Positions 27,608 through 36,949 of a DNA stretch of 64,000 bases are shown piece after piece. Made by a program: the position numbers and the translations under genes. Origin of the DNA: Klebsiella aerogenes KCTC 2190 (lineage in GTDB: Bacteria > Pseudomonadota > Gammaproteobacteria > Enterobacterales > Enterobacteriaceae). Numbering within the stretch: the stretch's first letter is position 1; each line of letters begins with the position of its first letter. Below the pieces are notes generated by a model. The model searched no databases, was not told where the DNA came from, and saw only the letters and a program-made list of their open reading frames with translations. Location of the stretch: assembly GCF_000215745.1 (NCBI RefSeq), contig NC_015663.1, positions 5,118,780-5,182,779 on the forward strand, read 5' to 3'.

Positions 27608-28816
27608 ATGCCCTCAACTTTCCGCTCTCTCTCTCCGGCGTTGATAACACGCGAGACCCTTGCTGGCGTGCTGACTGCCCTGGCGTTAATTCCTGAAGTC
27701 ATTTCATTTTCGGTCATTGCCGGCGTTGACCCACAGGTCAGCCTGATTGCTTCGGTAGTGCTCTGTCTGGCGATGTCGGTTCTTGGCGGGCGCCCGGCGA
27801 TGGTGACGGCGGCGGCAGGTTCTGTCGCCCTGGTGATCGGCCCGATGGTACATCAGCATGGCGTAGGGTATATTCTGCCTGCTGTCATTCTGGCTGGTAT
27901 TATTCAAATTTTGTTTGGGATATGCGGTATGGCGCGGTTAATGCGCTTTATCCCGCCACCGGTGATGACCGGGTTTGTTAATGCGCTAGGCATTCTTATT
28001 TTTTTCGCCCAGGTTCCCCATTTCTGGAGCAGGCAGCCGCTCATCGTCGGCCTTTTCGTTCTGACGCTGCTCATCGTACTGTGGGCGCCGCGTTTTATCA
28101 AAGCCGTGCCGGCGCCGCTTATTGCTATCGTCCTCCTTACTGCTTATACCGTCACCAGCGGGCAGCTCCTGCCGACCGTGGGTGATGAAGGCGCTATGGG
28201 CGGCGGTCTGCCGGGCTTCAACGCGCTGGCGGTGCCGCTGGATTTAAGCACCTTAAAAATTATCTGGCCCTGCGCCCTGAGTATCGCCTTTGTCGGCCTG
28301 ATGGAATCGCTGCTGACGGCAAAGCTGGTGGACGATCTCACCCATACGCCGTCAAATAAGTCGCGTGAGAGCGCAGGACTGGGGATCGCCAATATCCTCG
28401 CGGGCTGCTATGGCGGCATCGCCGGATGCGCGATGATCGGCCAGACTATCGTTAACGTAGAAATGGGCAAGGCGCGCAGCCGCCTGTCGACGATAGTGGC
28501 CGGTATGGTACTGCTGCTTCTGGTGACGGTGCTGAGCCAGGTGATGGCCAAAATCCCAATGGCGGTTCTGGCCGGGGTCATGGTGATCGTGGCGGTGAAA
28601 ACCTTCAGTTGGCAGAGTATTCGCCCAACCGCGCTGGCGCGCAATCCATGGCCGGAAACGGTGGTCATGGCAGCGACCGTTGTCGTGACGGTCACTACCA
28701 GTAATCTGGCTATCGGCGTACTGACGGGGCTTATCGCAATGGCGCTCATCCCTCGCCGCCTGCGCGTAAAAGATCAGCTTACATCAGAAACAGCGTCGCC
28801 AGACCAAGGAAAATAA
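27608..28816 (+). CDS. SulP (SLC26)-family anion permease without STAS domain
   Basis: 402 residues, almost all membrane-embedded. The family N-terminus LAGVLTALALIPEVISFSVIAGVDPQVSL and the GGRPAMVTAAAGSVALVIGP, PPPVMTGFVNALGILIF and AGCAMIGQTIVN segments identify it. Classical SulP proteins are about 550 residues with a C-terminal STAS domain; this one stops after the membrane part. Substrates in the family include sulfate, bicarbonate and dicarboxylates; none can be assigned. Its end overlaps mgtE by 38 bases, tail to tail. E. coli K-12 has neither gene between mqo and yojI. Confidence 0.85.
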   Translation: MPSTFRSLSPALITRETLAGVLTALALIPEVISFSVIAGVDPQVSLIASVVLCLAMSVLGGRPAMVTAAAGSVALVIGPMVHQHGVGYILPAVILAGIIQILFGICGMARLMRFIPPPVMTGFVNALGILIFFAQVPHFWSRQPLIVGLFVLTLLIVLWAPRFIKAVPAPLIAIVLLTAYTVTSGQLLPTVGDEGAMGGGLPGFNALAVPLDLSTLKIIWPCALSIAFVGLMESLLTAKLVDDLTHTPSNKSRESAGLGIANILAGCYGGIAGCAMIGQTIVNVEMGKARSRLSTIVAGMVLLLLVTVLSQVMAKIPMAVLAGVMVIVAVKTFSWQSIRPTALARNPWPETVVMAATVVVTVTTSNLAIGVLTGLIAMALIPRRLRVKDQLTSETASPDQGK

Positions 28817-30215
28817 AGAAGCCGCCGGTATCGGTAATCGCGGTGATCATCACGCTGGAGCCGACCGCCGGATCGCGCCCCAGCTTGACCATCACCATCG
28901 GGATGATAACCCCCATCATCGCCGCCATCAGCAGGTTGAGCATCATCGCCAACGTCATCACCCCGCCAAGCTGCGGGTCATCGTACAGCCACCAGGTGAT
29001 AGCGCCCATTATCCCGCCCCATACCAGGCCATTAATCAGCGCGACGCCCATCTCGCGCAGGATCAGGAAGGTAAAACTTCCCGGCTGGATCTGCTGCAGC
29101 GCCATCGCACGGACGATCATGGTGATCGTCTGATTGCCGGTATTCCCGCCAATCCCGGCGACGATCGGCATCAGCGAGGCCAGGGCCACCAGCTGCGAAA
29201 TCGTATGTTCAAAGCCGTCGATCACCCGTGAAGCGATAAACGCCGTACAGAGGTTCACCGCCAGCCACGCCCAGCGGGTTTTCACCGCTTTGCTCACCGG
29301 CGCAAAAACATCATCATCTTCGCTCAGACCGCCCATCCGGCGCAGGTCGTTATCGGTCTCTTCGTACACCACATCGACGATCTCATCGATGGTCAAACGC
29401 CCCATCAGCTTGCCGTCGGCATCAATCACCGCAGCACTCAGTAAGTCGTCGCGTTCGAAGGTACGCGCTACTTTTTCCGCTTCTTCCTGCGGCTGGAAAG
29501 TCACCGGATCGCCTTCCATCACTTCGCCTACGCGCTTTTGCGCATCATTGAGCAGAATAGTCTGCAGCTCCAGCTCGCCAAGCAGCAGTTTATTACGGGT
29601 GGTGACGAACAGTTTGTCGGTGTTTTCCGGCATTTTGCCCAGACGGCGCAGATAGCGCTGTACCGCCGCCAGAGTGGCTTCCGGACGTACGGTAATCACT
29701 TCAAACTCCATGATCGCGCCGACGGTGTTATCGGCGTAGCGCATCATCTGACGAATGCGCGCACGTTTATCCGGCGGCAGCGTCGCCAGCAGGCGGCCGG
29801 TTAAGTCGCGCGGCAGGTGCTGCAACAGGTAAACCTGTTCATCAATATCCAGCGATTGCAGGGCAAATATCAGGTCGTGATCGCTCATCTTGTCGATGAG
29901 ATCGCCCCATACGCTCTCTGATGCCTCCAGCAGCACTTCGCCGCGCTTGTCATCGGCAACCAGCCCCCACAGCGCGGTACGCGCGTCATAGGGCAGCGCT
30001 TCCAGGGCATCGGCGAGGTCCGGCGGCGGCAGATGCGACACCAGCACTTCCACTTCCGCCAGGTCATCGGCCAGCGTCCCTTCATCATAGCGCTCCGCGA
30101 GGGTGAGTTTCCCCAGCAGCGCGGAGGTGACGGCTTTATCAGTGCTCAATAGCCAAATCAGGCGGGCGCGTTCTTCATCGCGTAATCGGGCGCTTTTTTT
30201 ATGCAAAACGGACAT
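28779..30215 (-). CDS. mgtE: Magnesium channel/transporter MgtE
   Basis: 478 residues with full MgtE architecture: N-terminal helical Mg-sensing domain (to about 150), two CBS domains (VGAIMEFEVITVRPEATLAA and VGEVMEGDPVTFQ regions, about 165-290), a plug helix and five membrane helices. The pore signature GIGGNTGNQTITMIVRA and the terminal GSSVMITAITDTGGFFIFLG are intact. K-12 lacks an mgtE. Start supported by AAGGA eleven bases upstream. No M-box-like structure was recognised in the 164 bases upstream. Confidence 0.93.
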   Translation of the reverse strand: MSVLHKKSARLRDEERARLIWLLSTDKAVTSALLGKLTLAERYDEGTLADDLAEVEVLVSHLPPPDLADALEALPYDARTALWGLVADDKRGEVLLEASESVWGDLIDKMSDHDLIFALQSLDIDEQVYLLQHLPRDLTGRLLATLPPDKRARIRQMMRYADNTVGAIMEFEVITVRPEATLAAVQRYLRRLGKMPENTDKLFVTTRNKLLLGELELQTILLNDAQKRVGEVMEGDPVTFQPQEEAEKVARTFERDDLLSAAVIDADGKLMGRLTIDEIVDVVYEETDNDLRRMGGLSEDDDVFAPVSKAVKTRWAWLAVNLCTAFIASRVIDGFEHTISQLVALASLMPIVAGIGGNTGNQTITMIVRAMALQQIQPGSFTFLILREMGVALINGLVWGGIMGAITWWLYDDPQLGGVMTLAMMLNLLMAAMMGVIIPMVMVKLGRDPAVGSSVMITAITDTGGFFIFLGLATLFLM

Positions 30216-30379
30216 CGCTCAGGCAATCCTTGTGAGAATAGAAGTCGACCTGCATGGCCGCAGCCATAAGCATAGCGCGAGGAGGGGGAAATAATAACCG
30301 CCAGCAATTTATCTGCTGTAAAAACCAGCAATATGTCCCGAACGGGCGAGCACGCCCGATCGGGTAACCAGCAAAACCG
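30216..30379 (-). other. Intergenic region between yojI and mgtE
   Basis: Contains a GC-rich hairpin (CGGGCG-AGCA-CGCCCG core, about 30340-30360, with outer CCCG/CGGG pairing) just after the yojI stop, without a T-run. It must also contain the mgtE promoter unless the two genes are cotranscribed. Confidence 0.5.
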
Positions 30380-32023
30380 TCAGGCGGTACGCGCGACCGC
30401 ATCGCGGGTCGCCAGTTCGCGCTCAACGCCGGTGAGCTCGCTAAGCTTGCCGCTGCGCATCTCCAGCAGGCGATCGGCATGCTGGAAATAGTGATCATCG
30501 TGGCTGATAGCAAACACGGTTTTCCCCATTTGCTGCATCAACGGTAATAACACCTGATAAAACTCGCGGCGGAAATGCGGATCCTGATCCGCTGCCCATT
30601 CATCGAGCAAAATGATATCGCGCTCTTCGGCCAGCGCCAGCAGCAGCGCCACGCGTTTTTTCTGCCCTTTAGACAGCTTCAGATCGAGGATTTTCCCCTC
30701 TTCCAGCTGCAGCTTGTGGTCCATCTTCAGATACGCCAGCCACTTCGCGACCAGCGCCGGATCGGCGCGTTCGCCTTTTGGCCCTAACAGACGATCAAAT
30801 AGCCAGACATCGGTAAATACCGCCGAGAACAGCTTGCGGTAATCTTCTGGTTTTTCCGCCGCCAGCGGCTGACCATCGAGCAGGATCTGCCCGGAGATCG
30901 GTTGATACAGCCCGGTCAGCAGCATCGCCAGCGTCGACTTGCCGCTGCCATTGCCGCCAATCAGAAACACCAGTTCGCCGCGTTTGAGTGTCAGATTAAT
31001 CGGCCCGACGGCAAAACTGTTATCCGGGTAGTGGAACGACACGTCGCGCAGCTCCAGGGTCTGCCAGTGCGGATGCGCCTGCGGCTCGGGGAAACCGGCG
31101 CGATAAGGCGCCAGCGCGAACTGATGCAGTTTATTGAATGCCACCTGGGCGCTGAGCAAGGTCGGCAGCGCCCCCACCGCCGACAGCAGCGGCGTGCGCA
31201 GGAATAACAGCGTCAGAGAATAGGTCGCCGCCACCGCGGTATTGGCCCACCCGAGGCCATTCGCCATCCAGAACACCAGACTGATGGCGCCAAGCATCAT
31301 GATATTCGACCAGTTCACCGCGCTCAGGTGGAACGTATCGGCGCGGATGATGTGGTGGCGATAGTCGCGGGCATCCGGCAGATACAGCTGATTAAAAACG
31401 TATTCGGCGCGTTCGCGGTTGAGCGTCAGCTCTTTGCGCCCTTCCAGCACCGTCTGATAATCATGATACAGCTTATCTTCGGTCTCACGCAGCGTCGCCA
31501 TATGCTTATAGACGCGCGCCACCAGCACAAAGCCGCCCCAGATGGTGACCGCCATCCAGACCGCGGTCACCAGCATCATTTTACCTGACAGAAAAGCCAG
31601 GTAGGCGGCGGACCCGAAGGTCAGGATAATCCCCTGCACCAGTTCCGGCAGGCGCACAAAGGCGATGGTAATGTTACGCACGTCACTAGTTAAGCCCGCC
31701 AGCAGCGAAGCGCTGCCGATTTTTTCGATCTTTTCGATTTGGGTGTCGAGAATGCGTTTAATAAATTCGCCGCGCAGGCGATAGACAAAGTGGTGGCCAA
31801 GCGTGGTTAACGCCAGCTGCGAGCCGAGCGTGACCGCCATCAACAGCAGCAGCAGGCCGAGAAACTCCGGCAGCACGGTGAGCGAGGTATCCACAAGGGA
31901 AATCAGGCGCAGGTTAATAAAGGCGATAAGCCCGATACCCAGCGCCGCGCTGAGCAAACTGAGCGCCATGACGGCAATGAACGGCCAGCGGTACTGGCGC
32001 CAAACAAGAACAAGTAATTCCAT
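30380..32023 (-). CDS. yojI: ABC exporter YojI (microcin J25 efflux)
   Basis: 547 residues, same as E. coli. A six-helix exporter membrane domain (about 1-300) is fused to one ATPase domain: Walker [10 protein letters not shown] (about 364-372), signature LSKGQKKRV in the SyrD/cyclic-peptide-exporter style, Walker [13 protein letters not shown], switch His in AISHDDHY. It works as a homodimer; in E. coli it exports microcin J25 with TolC. Forms a leftward block with alkB, ada and apbE upstream. Confidence 0.93.
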   Translation of the reverse strand: MELLVLVWRQYRWPFIAVMALSLLSAALGIGLIAFINLRLISLVDTSLTVLPEFLGLLLLLMAVTLGSQLALTTLGHHFVYRLRGEFIKRILDTQIEKIEKIGSASLLAGLTSDVRNITIAFVRLPELVQGIILTFGSAAYLAFLSGKMMLVTAVWMAVTIWGGFVLVARVYKHMATLRETEDKLYHDYQTVLEGRKELTLNRERAEYVFNQLYLPDARDYRHHIIRADTFHLSAVNWSNIMMLGAISLVFWMANGLGWANTAVAATYSLTLLFLRTPLLSAVGALPTLLSAQVAFNKLHQFALAPYRAGFPEPQAHPHWQTLELRDVSFHYPDNSFAVGPINLTLKRGELVFLIGGNGSGKSTLAMLLTGLYQPISGQILLDGQPLAAEKPEDYRKLFSAVFTDVWLFDRLLGPKGERADPALVAKWLAYLKMDHKLQLEEGKILDLKLSKGQKKRVALLLALAEERDIILLDEWAADQDPHFRREFYQVLLPLMQQMGKTVFAISHDDHYFQHADRLLEMRSGKLSELTGVERELATRDAVARTA

Positions 32024-32091
32024 AAGCTACGATCCGGACAAGCAAACAGCCAGCAGTTTAAACGGCTTGCCGACGACAGCAAGAATAATTC

Positions 32092-32751
32092 TTATTTTTG
32101 TTTTTGCCGGCCTCCCGCGAGGCGAAACGTGAGGTTGTAGCGACAGGCGCCGGTCAGCGGATGCTCCCCCGGTTTAAGCGGCTGAATGCCGTGATAGAAG
32201 AGCCGTGATTCGCCGCCCCACACCACCACATCGCCATGTTCCAGCAGCAGCCGGCGCAGCGGATCGTTACGTTTCAGCCCGCCAAACTGGAACACCGCCG
32301 GCAGTCCCAGCGACACCGAAACGATAGGCGCGCGCAAATCCCGCTCGTCTTTATCCTGATGCAGCGACAGCTTCGCGCCCGGCTGGTAGCGGTTAATCAA
32401 ACAGGCGTCCGGAGAGAAATGCGCATAACCCGCCTCCTGCGCCGCCTCCGCCGCCAGTTGCTGAAAAATCAGTGGCATCGGCGGCCAATGTTCGCCGGTC
32501 AACGGATCGCCAGGCGCATAGAGATAGCCGTGCATATCGGTTGTCCAGCCGAGTTGGCCACAGTTGGTCATGGCTACCGACATGGTATAACCGCCAGGGG
32601 TCACCATCTGGCGGAACGGAGAAGCGCTGGCCACCGCGGCAATGGCCTGCAGCAGCGCCGGCGCGCGCTGCACGGCGAAGCGGCGTAATATCATCGCCCC
32701 GGGGGCCAGCGGCTCCTGCCAGGGCGGCGTATCGGCAAACAGGTCGAGCAT
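32092..32751 (-). CDS. alkB: Alpha-ketoglutarate/Fe(II) DNA and RNA demethylase AlkB
   Basis: 219 residues. Oxidatively removes methyl groups from 1-methyladenine and 3-methylcytosine. The iron ligands fall at the E. coli positions: His131 and Asp133 in SLHQDKDE, His187 in LFYHGIQ; the 2-oxoglutarate-binding arginines are Arg204 and Arg210 in CRYNLTFR. Starts on the last base of the ada stop codon (TAATG), so ada-alkB is a coupled operon controlled by methylated Ada. Confidence 0.95.
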   Translation of the reverse strand: MLDLFADTPPWQEPLAPGAMILRRFAVQRAPALLQAIAAVASASPFRQMVTPGGYTMSVAMTNCGQLGWTTDMHGYLYAPGDPLTGEHWPPMPLIFQQLAAEAAQEAGYAHFSPDACLINRYQPGAKLSLHQDKDERDLRAPIVSVSLGLPAVFQFGGLKRNDPLRRLLLEHGDVVVWGGESRLFYHGIQPLKPGEHPLTGACRYNLTFRLAGGRQKQK

Positions 32752-33821
32752 TATTTCTCCCGCATTTTTGCTTCGCGCGCCAGCAACAGCGCTTTACGTT
32801 CGCTTCCCCAACGGTAACCGGAAAGCGCCCCGCCCTCACGCACCACCCGATGACATGGAATGACTATCGCCAGTTTATTGGCAGCGCAGGCCCCGGCTAC
32901 CGCTCTGACCGCGCGCGGTTGACCGATGCTGTGCGCTACCTCGCGGTAGCTGCGGGTTTCGCCTGCCGGGATCTGGCGCAAGGCTTGCCAGACCCGTTGC
33001 TGGAAAGCGGTACCACGAATATCCAGCGGCAAATTCACCGCCTGCTGCGGATTATCCAGATGGGCAACCACCTGCGCCACGCGTTCGGTAAACGTATCAT
33101 CACCCGGCTGCAATTGGGCGCCGGGAAACAAGCTCGCCAGCTCCGCATATAACGCCTTATCGTCATCGCCCAATAATACGGCGCATACGCCACGTTCGCT
33201 GAACGCCACCAGGCACCGTCCTGAGGCGCTATTGCAGCAAACCCAGCTAATCAATATATCTTCGCCGCCGCGTTTAAACTGGCGGGCGGTCATGCCCAGC
33301 GTCTCGTTTGCCTGGCGATAATAGCTGGCGGAATCAGGGAAGCCGGCGGCTAATGCCGCGCTGGTGACGTTCTGGCCATGGCTTAATGCTTCGCGTAGGC
33401 GCCGCGCGCGCCACGCCTGCTGCCAGGCCTTGGGCGTAAGCCCGGTGACGGATTTAAAAATGCGATGGAAATGAAACGGGCTGACCGCCAGCTGCTGCGC
33501 CAGCGCCTCAAGGGTGATTGGCGCCTCTTGCTCCAGCAGACGACAGGCGGCGGCCACCTTCTCGACCCGCTGTTGGTCCGGGTCGAGATTATCCGGCCGA
33601 CACCGTTTACAGGGGCGATATCCGGCGGCCTTTGCGGCTTCGACATCAGCATAAAAGCGGACATTCTCCCGAAGCGCACGCCGTGAACGGCACGAGGGAC
33701 GGCAGCAGACGCCAGTGGTCAACACGGCGAAAACAAACTGCCCGTCGGCGCTGGCGTCGCGTTCGCAGACCGCCTGCCAGCAGCGGTCATCGTTAGTCAT
33801 ATCGGCAATCATCGGTTTCAT
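32751..33821 (-). CDS. ada: Ada: methylphosphotriester/O6-methylguanine-DNA methyltransferase and transcription activator
   Basis: 356 residues (E. coli 354). The N-terminal zinc domain has the four cysteines Cys40, Cys44, Cys71 and Cys74 (CCRPSC, PCKRC), Cys40 corresponding to the E. coli Cys38 that accepts methyl from phosphotriesters; an additional Cys39 is adjacent. An AraC-type DNA-binding region follows (LAVSPFHFHRIFKSVTGLTPKAW), then the O6-methylguanine transferase with active Cys in IPCHRVV. CAGGAG six bases upstream supports the first of three in-frame Met codons. An Ada box lies upstream. Confidence 0.95.
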   Translation of the reverse strand: MKPMIADMTNDDRCWQAVCERDASADGQFVFAVLTTGVCCRPSCRSRRALRENVRFYADVEAAKAAGYRPCKRCRPDNLDPDQQRVEKVAAACRLLEQEAPITLEALAQQLAVSPFHFHRIFKSVTGLTPKAWQQAWRARRLREALSHGQNVTSAALAAGFPDSASYYRQANETLGMTARQFKRGGEDILISWVCCNSASGRCLVAFSERGVCAVLLGDDDKALYAELASLFPGAQLQPGDDTFTERVAQVVAHLDNPQQAVNLPLDIRGTAFQQRVWQALRQIPAGETRSYREVAHSIGQPRAVRAVAGACAANKLAIVIPCHRVVREGGALSGYRWGSERKALLLAREAKMREK

Positions 33822-33885
33822 AGCGGGCTCCTGCTGTAAGTGTATCCTTACTTTGCGCCTTGCTCCGATCTAAAAAACTGCGCTT

Positions 33886-33899
33886 CTTGCTTTTTAATT
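33886..33899 (-). promoter_or_regulatory. Ada box of the ada-alkB promoter
   Basis: Reading leftward AATTAAAAAGCAAG, which keeps the AAT-N6-GCAA arrangement of the E. coli ada operator (AATTAAAGCGCAAG). It overlaps the apbE stop codon, about 65 bases before the ada start. Confidence 0.7.
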
Positions 33900-34946
33900 C
33901 TGCTCGCCGACCAGAAAGGTGCGGAACTGCGGCGACATCCAGGTCTTAAAGCCATCGCCCTCTTTGACGATCATATAGACCGCCAGCCCCTGCTCGTGTG
34001 CCACCTGTTGCGCTTTTTCCGGCCCTAATACCATCAGCCCGGTATCCCAGCCGTCGGCTTCCAGCGCCGTCGGCGCAATCACCGTCACCGATACCAGCTT
34101 ATGGTTGATGGGGTGGCCGGTTTGCGGATCGATAACGTGAGAAATACGTTTGCCGTCCAGCTCGTAGTAGTTGCGATAGCTGCCGGAGGTGCTGATACCG
34201 TGGCCATTAATATCGACTATCGCCTGCACGGCGTTTTCACGGTCGGTCGGTTTTTGAATCGCCACCCGCCACGGTTTATCGTCGCCGTTCATGCCGCGGC
34301 TGACCAGCGCGCCACCAACCGACACCAGATAGCGGGCGATCCCTTCCTGCTCCATCAGGCGCGCCAGATGATCGGCGGCATAGCCCTCGCCGACGGTGGA
34401 AAGATCGACAAATAAATCCGCAATATCTTTTTGTAGATATTGTTTATCGGCGCGGTTAATCACCGTCAGATGCTGCAGCCCGGTACGCGCTTTTGCCGCC
34501 GCGATTTGCTGCTGCGTCGGCGTTTTTACCGGCTGCTTATCCGGGCCAAAACCCCATAAATTGACCAGCGGCCCGACGGTAATGTCCATCGCTCCGGCGG
34601 TTTTGGCGCCAATGCGCAGCGACAGAGTGACGATATCCGCCATCGCCTCGTTCACCGGCCACGGTTCGGTGGTGGCGGCATGGTTGAAGCGCATCAGCGC
34701 GGAGTCGTTTTTCCAGGTCGAAAGCAGCCAATCATCGCCGTCGAGCTGCGCCTGAACTTTATGGCGTAAATCTTCGGCTTTCGCCGGATCCAACCCGACG
34801 ACGCTAACGCGCCAGTAGGTCCCCATCGTTTTGCCATCGAGCACGGTGGCGGCGGATTTTGGCGTGGCCGGGGATGTCGCGGAATCACAGCCGGTAAGCA
34901 GAACGCAGAGGCCGAAAAAGGCGGCGCGGAAAAAGGTGGTATCCAT
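33894..34946 (-). CDS. apbE: FAD:protein FMN transferase, lipoprotein
   Basis: 350 residues (E. coli ApbE 351). Signal peptide with lipobox LLTGC, so Cys20 is probably lipidated and the enzyme acts in the periplasm, attaching FMN to Thr of flavoproteins such as RnfG and NqrC. ApbE motifs present: DGKTMGTYWRV near 39, DLSTVGEGYAADHLA, SVGGALVSRG and the metal-binding DGWDTGLMVLG near the C-terminus. Upstream of ada on the same strand. Confidence 0.93.
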   Translation of the reverse strand: MDTTFFRAAFFGLCVLLTGCDSATSPATPKSAATVLDGKTMGTYWRVSVVGLDPAKAEDLRHKVQAQLDGDDWLLSTWKNDSALMRFNHAATTEPWPVNEAMADIVTLSLRIGAKTAGAMDITVGPLVNLWGFGPDKQPVKTPTQQQIAAAKARTGLQHLTVINRADKQYLQKDIADLFVDLSTVGEGYAADHLARLMEQEGIARYLVSVGGALVSRGMNGDDKPWRVAIQKPTDRENAVQAIVDINGHGISTSGSYRNYYELDGKRISHVIDPQTGHPINHKLVSVTVIAPTALEADGWDTGLMVLGPEKAQQVAHEQGLAVYMIVKEGDGFKTWMSPQFRTFLVGEQN

Positions 34947-35004
34947 GAAAACGGGCTCCTGTTACAAAGGCAGCCAGAGTATACCAGCGAGGTTAAACCG
35001 GGCA

Positions 35005-35034
35005 TAAAAAAAGGCGCCCGCAGGCGCCTTTTTC
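35005..35034 (-). terminator. Rho-independent terminator of ompC
   Basis: GGCGCC stem extended by A/T pairs around a short loop; leftward it ends in a run of at least seven T. It is 16 bases after the ompC stop. Confidence 0.92.
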
Positions 35035-35049
35035 AACACTTCAGCTTGC

Positions 35050-36177
35050 TTAGAACTGGTAAACCAGGCCCAGAGCCACAACGTTGTCAGTAGAGATGCT
35101 TGCATCTTTAGTGAACTTGTTGTCGTCCAGCAGGTTGATTTTGTAATCAACGTAGGTGGACATGTTTTTGTTGAAGTAGTAGGTCGCACCCAGGTCAACA
35201 TATTTCAGGATGTCCTGGTCGCCGTAACGGCCCATGTCTTTACCTTTAGACTGCAGGTAAGCCACGGACGGACGCAGACCGAAGTCGAACTGGTACTGAG
35301 CAACGACTTCGAAGTTCTGCGCTTTGTTAGCAAAACCGATGTTACCGGTGCGGGTTGCGTTGTAAGTCTGGGTGTACTGAGTCGCCAGGTAGATGTTGTT
35401 GGCGTCGTATTTCAGACCACCGGTGTAGGTTTCAGCGTGATCGCCTTCACCCAGAACACCGTAACGACCACCATCGGTCTTAGACACGAAGGTAGAGTTG
35501 TTCTGCTCGTCGGTACGTTTAGAGCTGGAGTACGCGAAACCAGCGCTGATGCCGTCCCAGATATCATAAGTTACGGAGGTGCCGAAGCCTTCGCCGTTCT
35601 GTTTCTGGAAGTCACGACCGTTGTTGGTCTGATCTTCGCCGCTCACGCTGCCGTTTTTACCCTGGTACTGCAGAGCAAAGTTCAGGCCGTCAACCAGACC
35701 GAAGAAGTCAGAGTTACGGTAGGTGGCAACACCGTTAGCACGGGACTGCAGGAAGTTGTCGGAACCGTAGGTGTCGCCGCCGAATTCCGGCAGAACGTCG
35801 GTCCAGGAAGTTACGTCGTAAACAACGCCGTAGTTACGACCGTAGTCGAAAGAACCCGCGTCGCCGAATTTCAGACCCGCGAAGGCCAGACGAGTCCATG
35901 CCTGGTCGCTGGAGCTTTCAGTGTTGTTCGCCTGAACGTTGTATTCCCACTGGCCGTAACCGGTCAGCTGGTCGTTGATCTGGGTTTCGCCTTTCACGCC
36001 GATACGCATGTAGGTCTGGTCGCCGTCGACGCTGTCGTCGGAAGAGAAGTAGTGCAGACCGTCGATTTTACCGTACAGGTCTAATTTGTTGCCGTCTTTG
36101 TTATAAATTTCAGCCGCATTTGCTGCGCCCGCTACCAGCAGTGCTGGTACCAGGAGGGACAGTACTTTAACTTTCAT
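35050..36177 (-). CDS. ompC: Outer-membrane porin OmpC (OmpK36-type)
   Basis: 375-residue precursor; signal [21 protein letters not shown] cleaved before AEIYNKDG. A 16-strand trimeric general porin ending in the BAM signal VALGLVYQF. The constriction loop L3 reads [16 protein letters not shown] with no Gly-Asp or Thr-Asp insertion, so this is the open-pore form. Strand segments are nearly identical to K. pneumoniae OmpK36 while surface loops (for example [16 protein letters not shown]) differ, as expected for another Klebsiella species. GAGGG precedes the start. OmpR sites lie upstream and micF is divergent. Confidence 0.96.
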   Translation of the reverse strand: MKVKVLSLLVPALLVAGAANAAEIYNKDGNKLDLYGKIDGLHYFSSDDSVDGDQTYMRIGVKGETQINDQLTGYGQWEYNVQANNTESSSDQAWTRLAFAGLKFGDAGSFDYGRNYGVVYDVTSWTDVLPEFGGDTYGSDNFLQSRANGVATYRNSDFFGLVDGLNFALQYQGKNGSVSGEDQTNNGRDFQKQNGEGFGTSVTYDIWDGISAGFAYSSSKRTDEQNNSTFVSKTDGGRYGVLGEGDHAETYTGGLKYDANNIYLATQYTQTYNATRTGNIGFANKAQNFEVVAQYQFDFGLRPSVAYLQSKGKDMGRYGDQDILKYVDLGATYYFNKNMSTYVDYKINLLDDNKFTKDASISTDNVVALGLVYQF

Positions 36178-36283
36178 GTTATTAACCCTCTGTTTGTTAT
36201 ATGCCTTTTATTATTGCCACTGCTTACTGATTACCCTTCTAATCAGTCGGCTGTATTCATTGTGCTGCAAAATGCAGAATAAT

Positions 36284-36354
36284 CCAACAAGAATATGATA
36301 CGAAAACTTCTAAGGTGTTTCAAAATGCGCACAAGATGTTTCAATTTGTAAATG
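36284..36354 (-). promoter_or_regulatory. ompC promoter with OmpR-binding sites
   Basis: Leftward -10 TATCAT at 36295-36300 within a segment nearly identical to the E. coli ompC promoter. Two OmpR-like sites precede it, each with the TGAAAC core: one at 36314-36330 (GCGCATTTTGAAACACC) and one at 36335-36354 (CATTTACAAATTGAAACATC). Confidence 0.8.
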
Positions 36355-36508
36355 CCAAGGAACTTTTTAGGCGCAATAAAGGTCGCAAAAATAAGCACCA
36401 AAAATCAAAAAAATAATATTTTCATTAAAAATCATTGCATTATAAGCATTCAAATGTATAGCACTGAATGGTAAAACAAAATCCTCCCCGAAGACTAAAA
36501 TAATCCTC

Positions 36509-36601
36509 GCTATCATCATTAACTTTATTTATTACCGTCATTCAGTTCTGAATGTCTGTTTACCCCTATTTCAACCGGATGCCTCGCATCCGGTTTTTTT
36601 T
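36509..36601 (+). ncRNA. micF: MicF antisense RNA (represses ompF)
   Basis: 93 nt, beginning GCTATCATCATTAACTTT like E. coli MicF, whose 5' part pairs with ompF mRNA. It ends in terminator stem ACCGGATGC/GCATCCGGT, loop CTC, then eight T. The terminator stem is fully Watson-Crick here, whereas E. coli has a G-U pair. Divergent from ompC as in E. coli. Confidence 0.93.
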
Positions 36602-36949
36602 ACCCTTCTTTACGTATCTTGAATTATGCTGTGCTAACGCAGCAAAAAAATAACGACTATTAATCAATCAATTCCGAATGAAAGTCAGCCTATTTGGCCA
36701 ATTTCTTGTTTTTTAGTGCTATTTATCTGCAAGAAATGTCGGTTAATTGTACAAGATCAATTCAACTGTACATATTTGTCGCATCTATGGTTTTGAGAGA
36801 AATCTCAGCATTAAAAGATCCCTCAGCGTCAATCTGTTGTATGGATTTCCCGCGTTAGCCTTTATACTTCCTGCCAGTATTCGTTGTGCTGCCCGTCACT
36901 ATGGCGCAACATCCTGTTTACAAACACTACTGAGCAGCTCTGCCACGCG
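36602..36949 (+). other. Region between micF and rcsD
   Basis: About 350 bases without a gene. It contains two TGTACA palindromes at 36748-36753 and 36767-36772 (19-base spacing) and a TGAGA-GAAA-TCTCA inverted repeat at 36794-36807. A possible -10 TATACT is at 36863-36868 but no good -35 is paired with it. Confidence 0.45.

Noticed and set aside
30216..30379. M-box magnesium riboswitch upstream of mgtE
   Set aside because: The region is short and shows only one simple GC hairpin, without conserved M-box features.
36884..36949. TTG-initiated N-terminal extension of RcsD
   Set aside because: The extra 22 residues do not resemble any RcsD and have no ribosome site.
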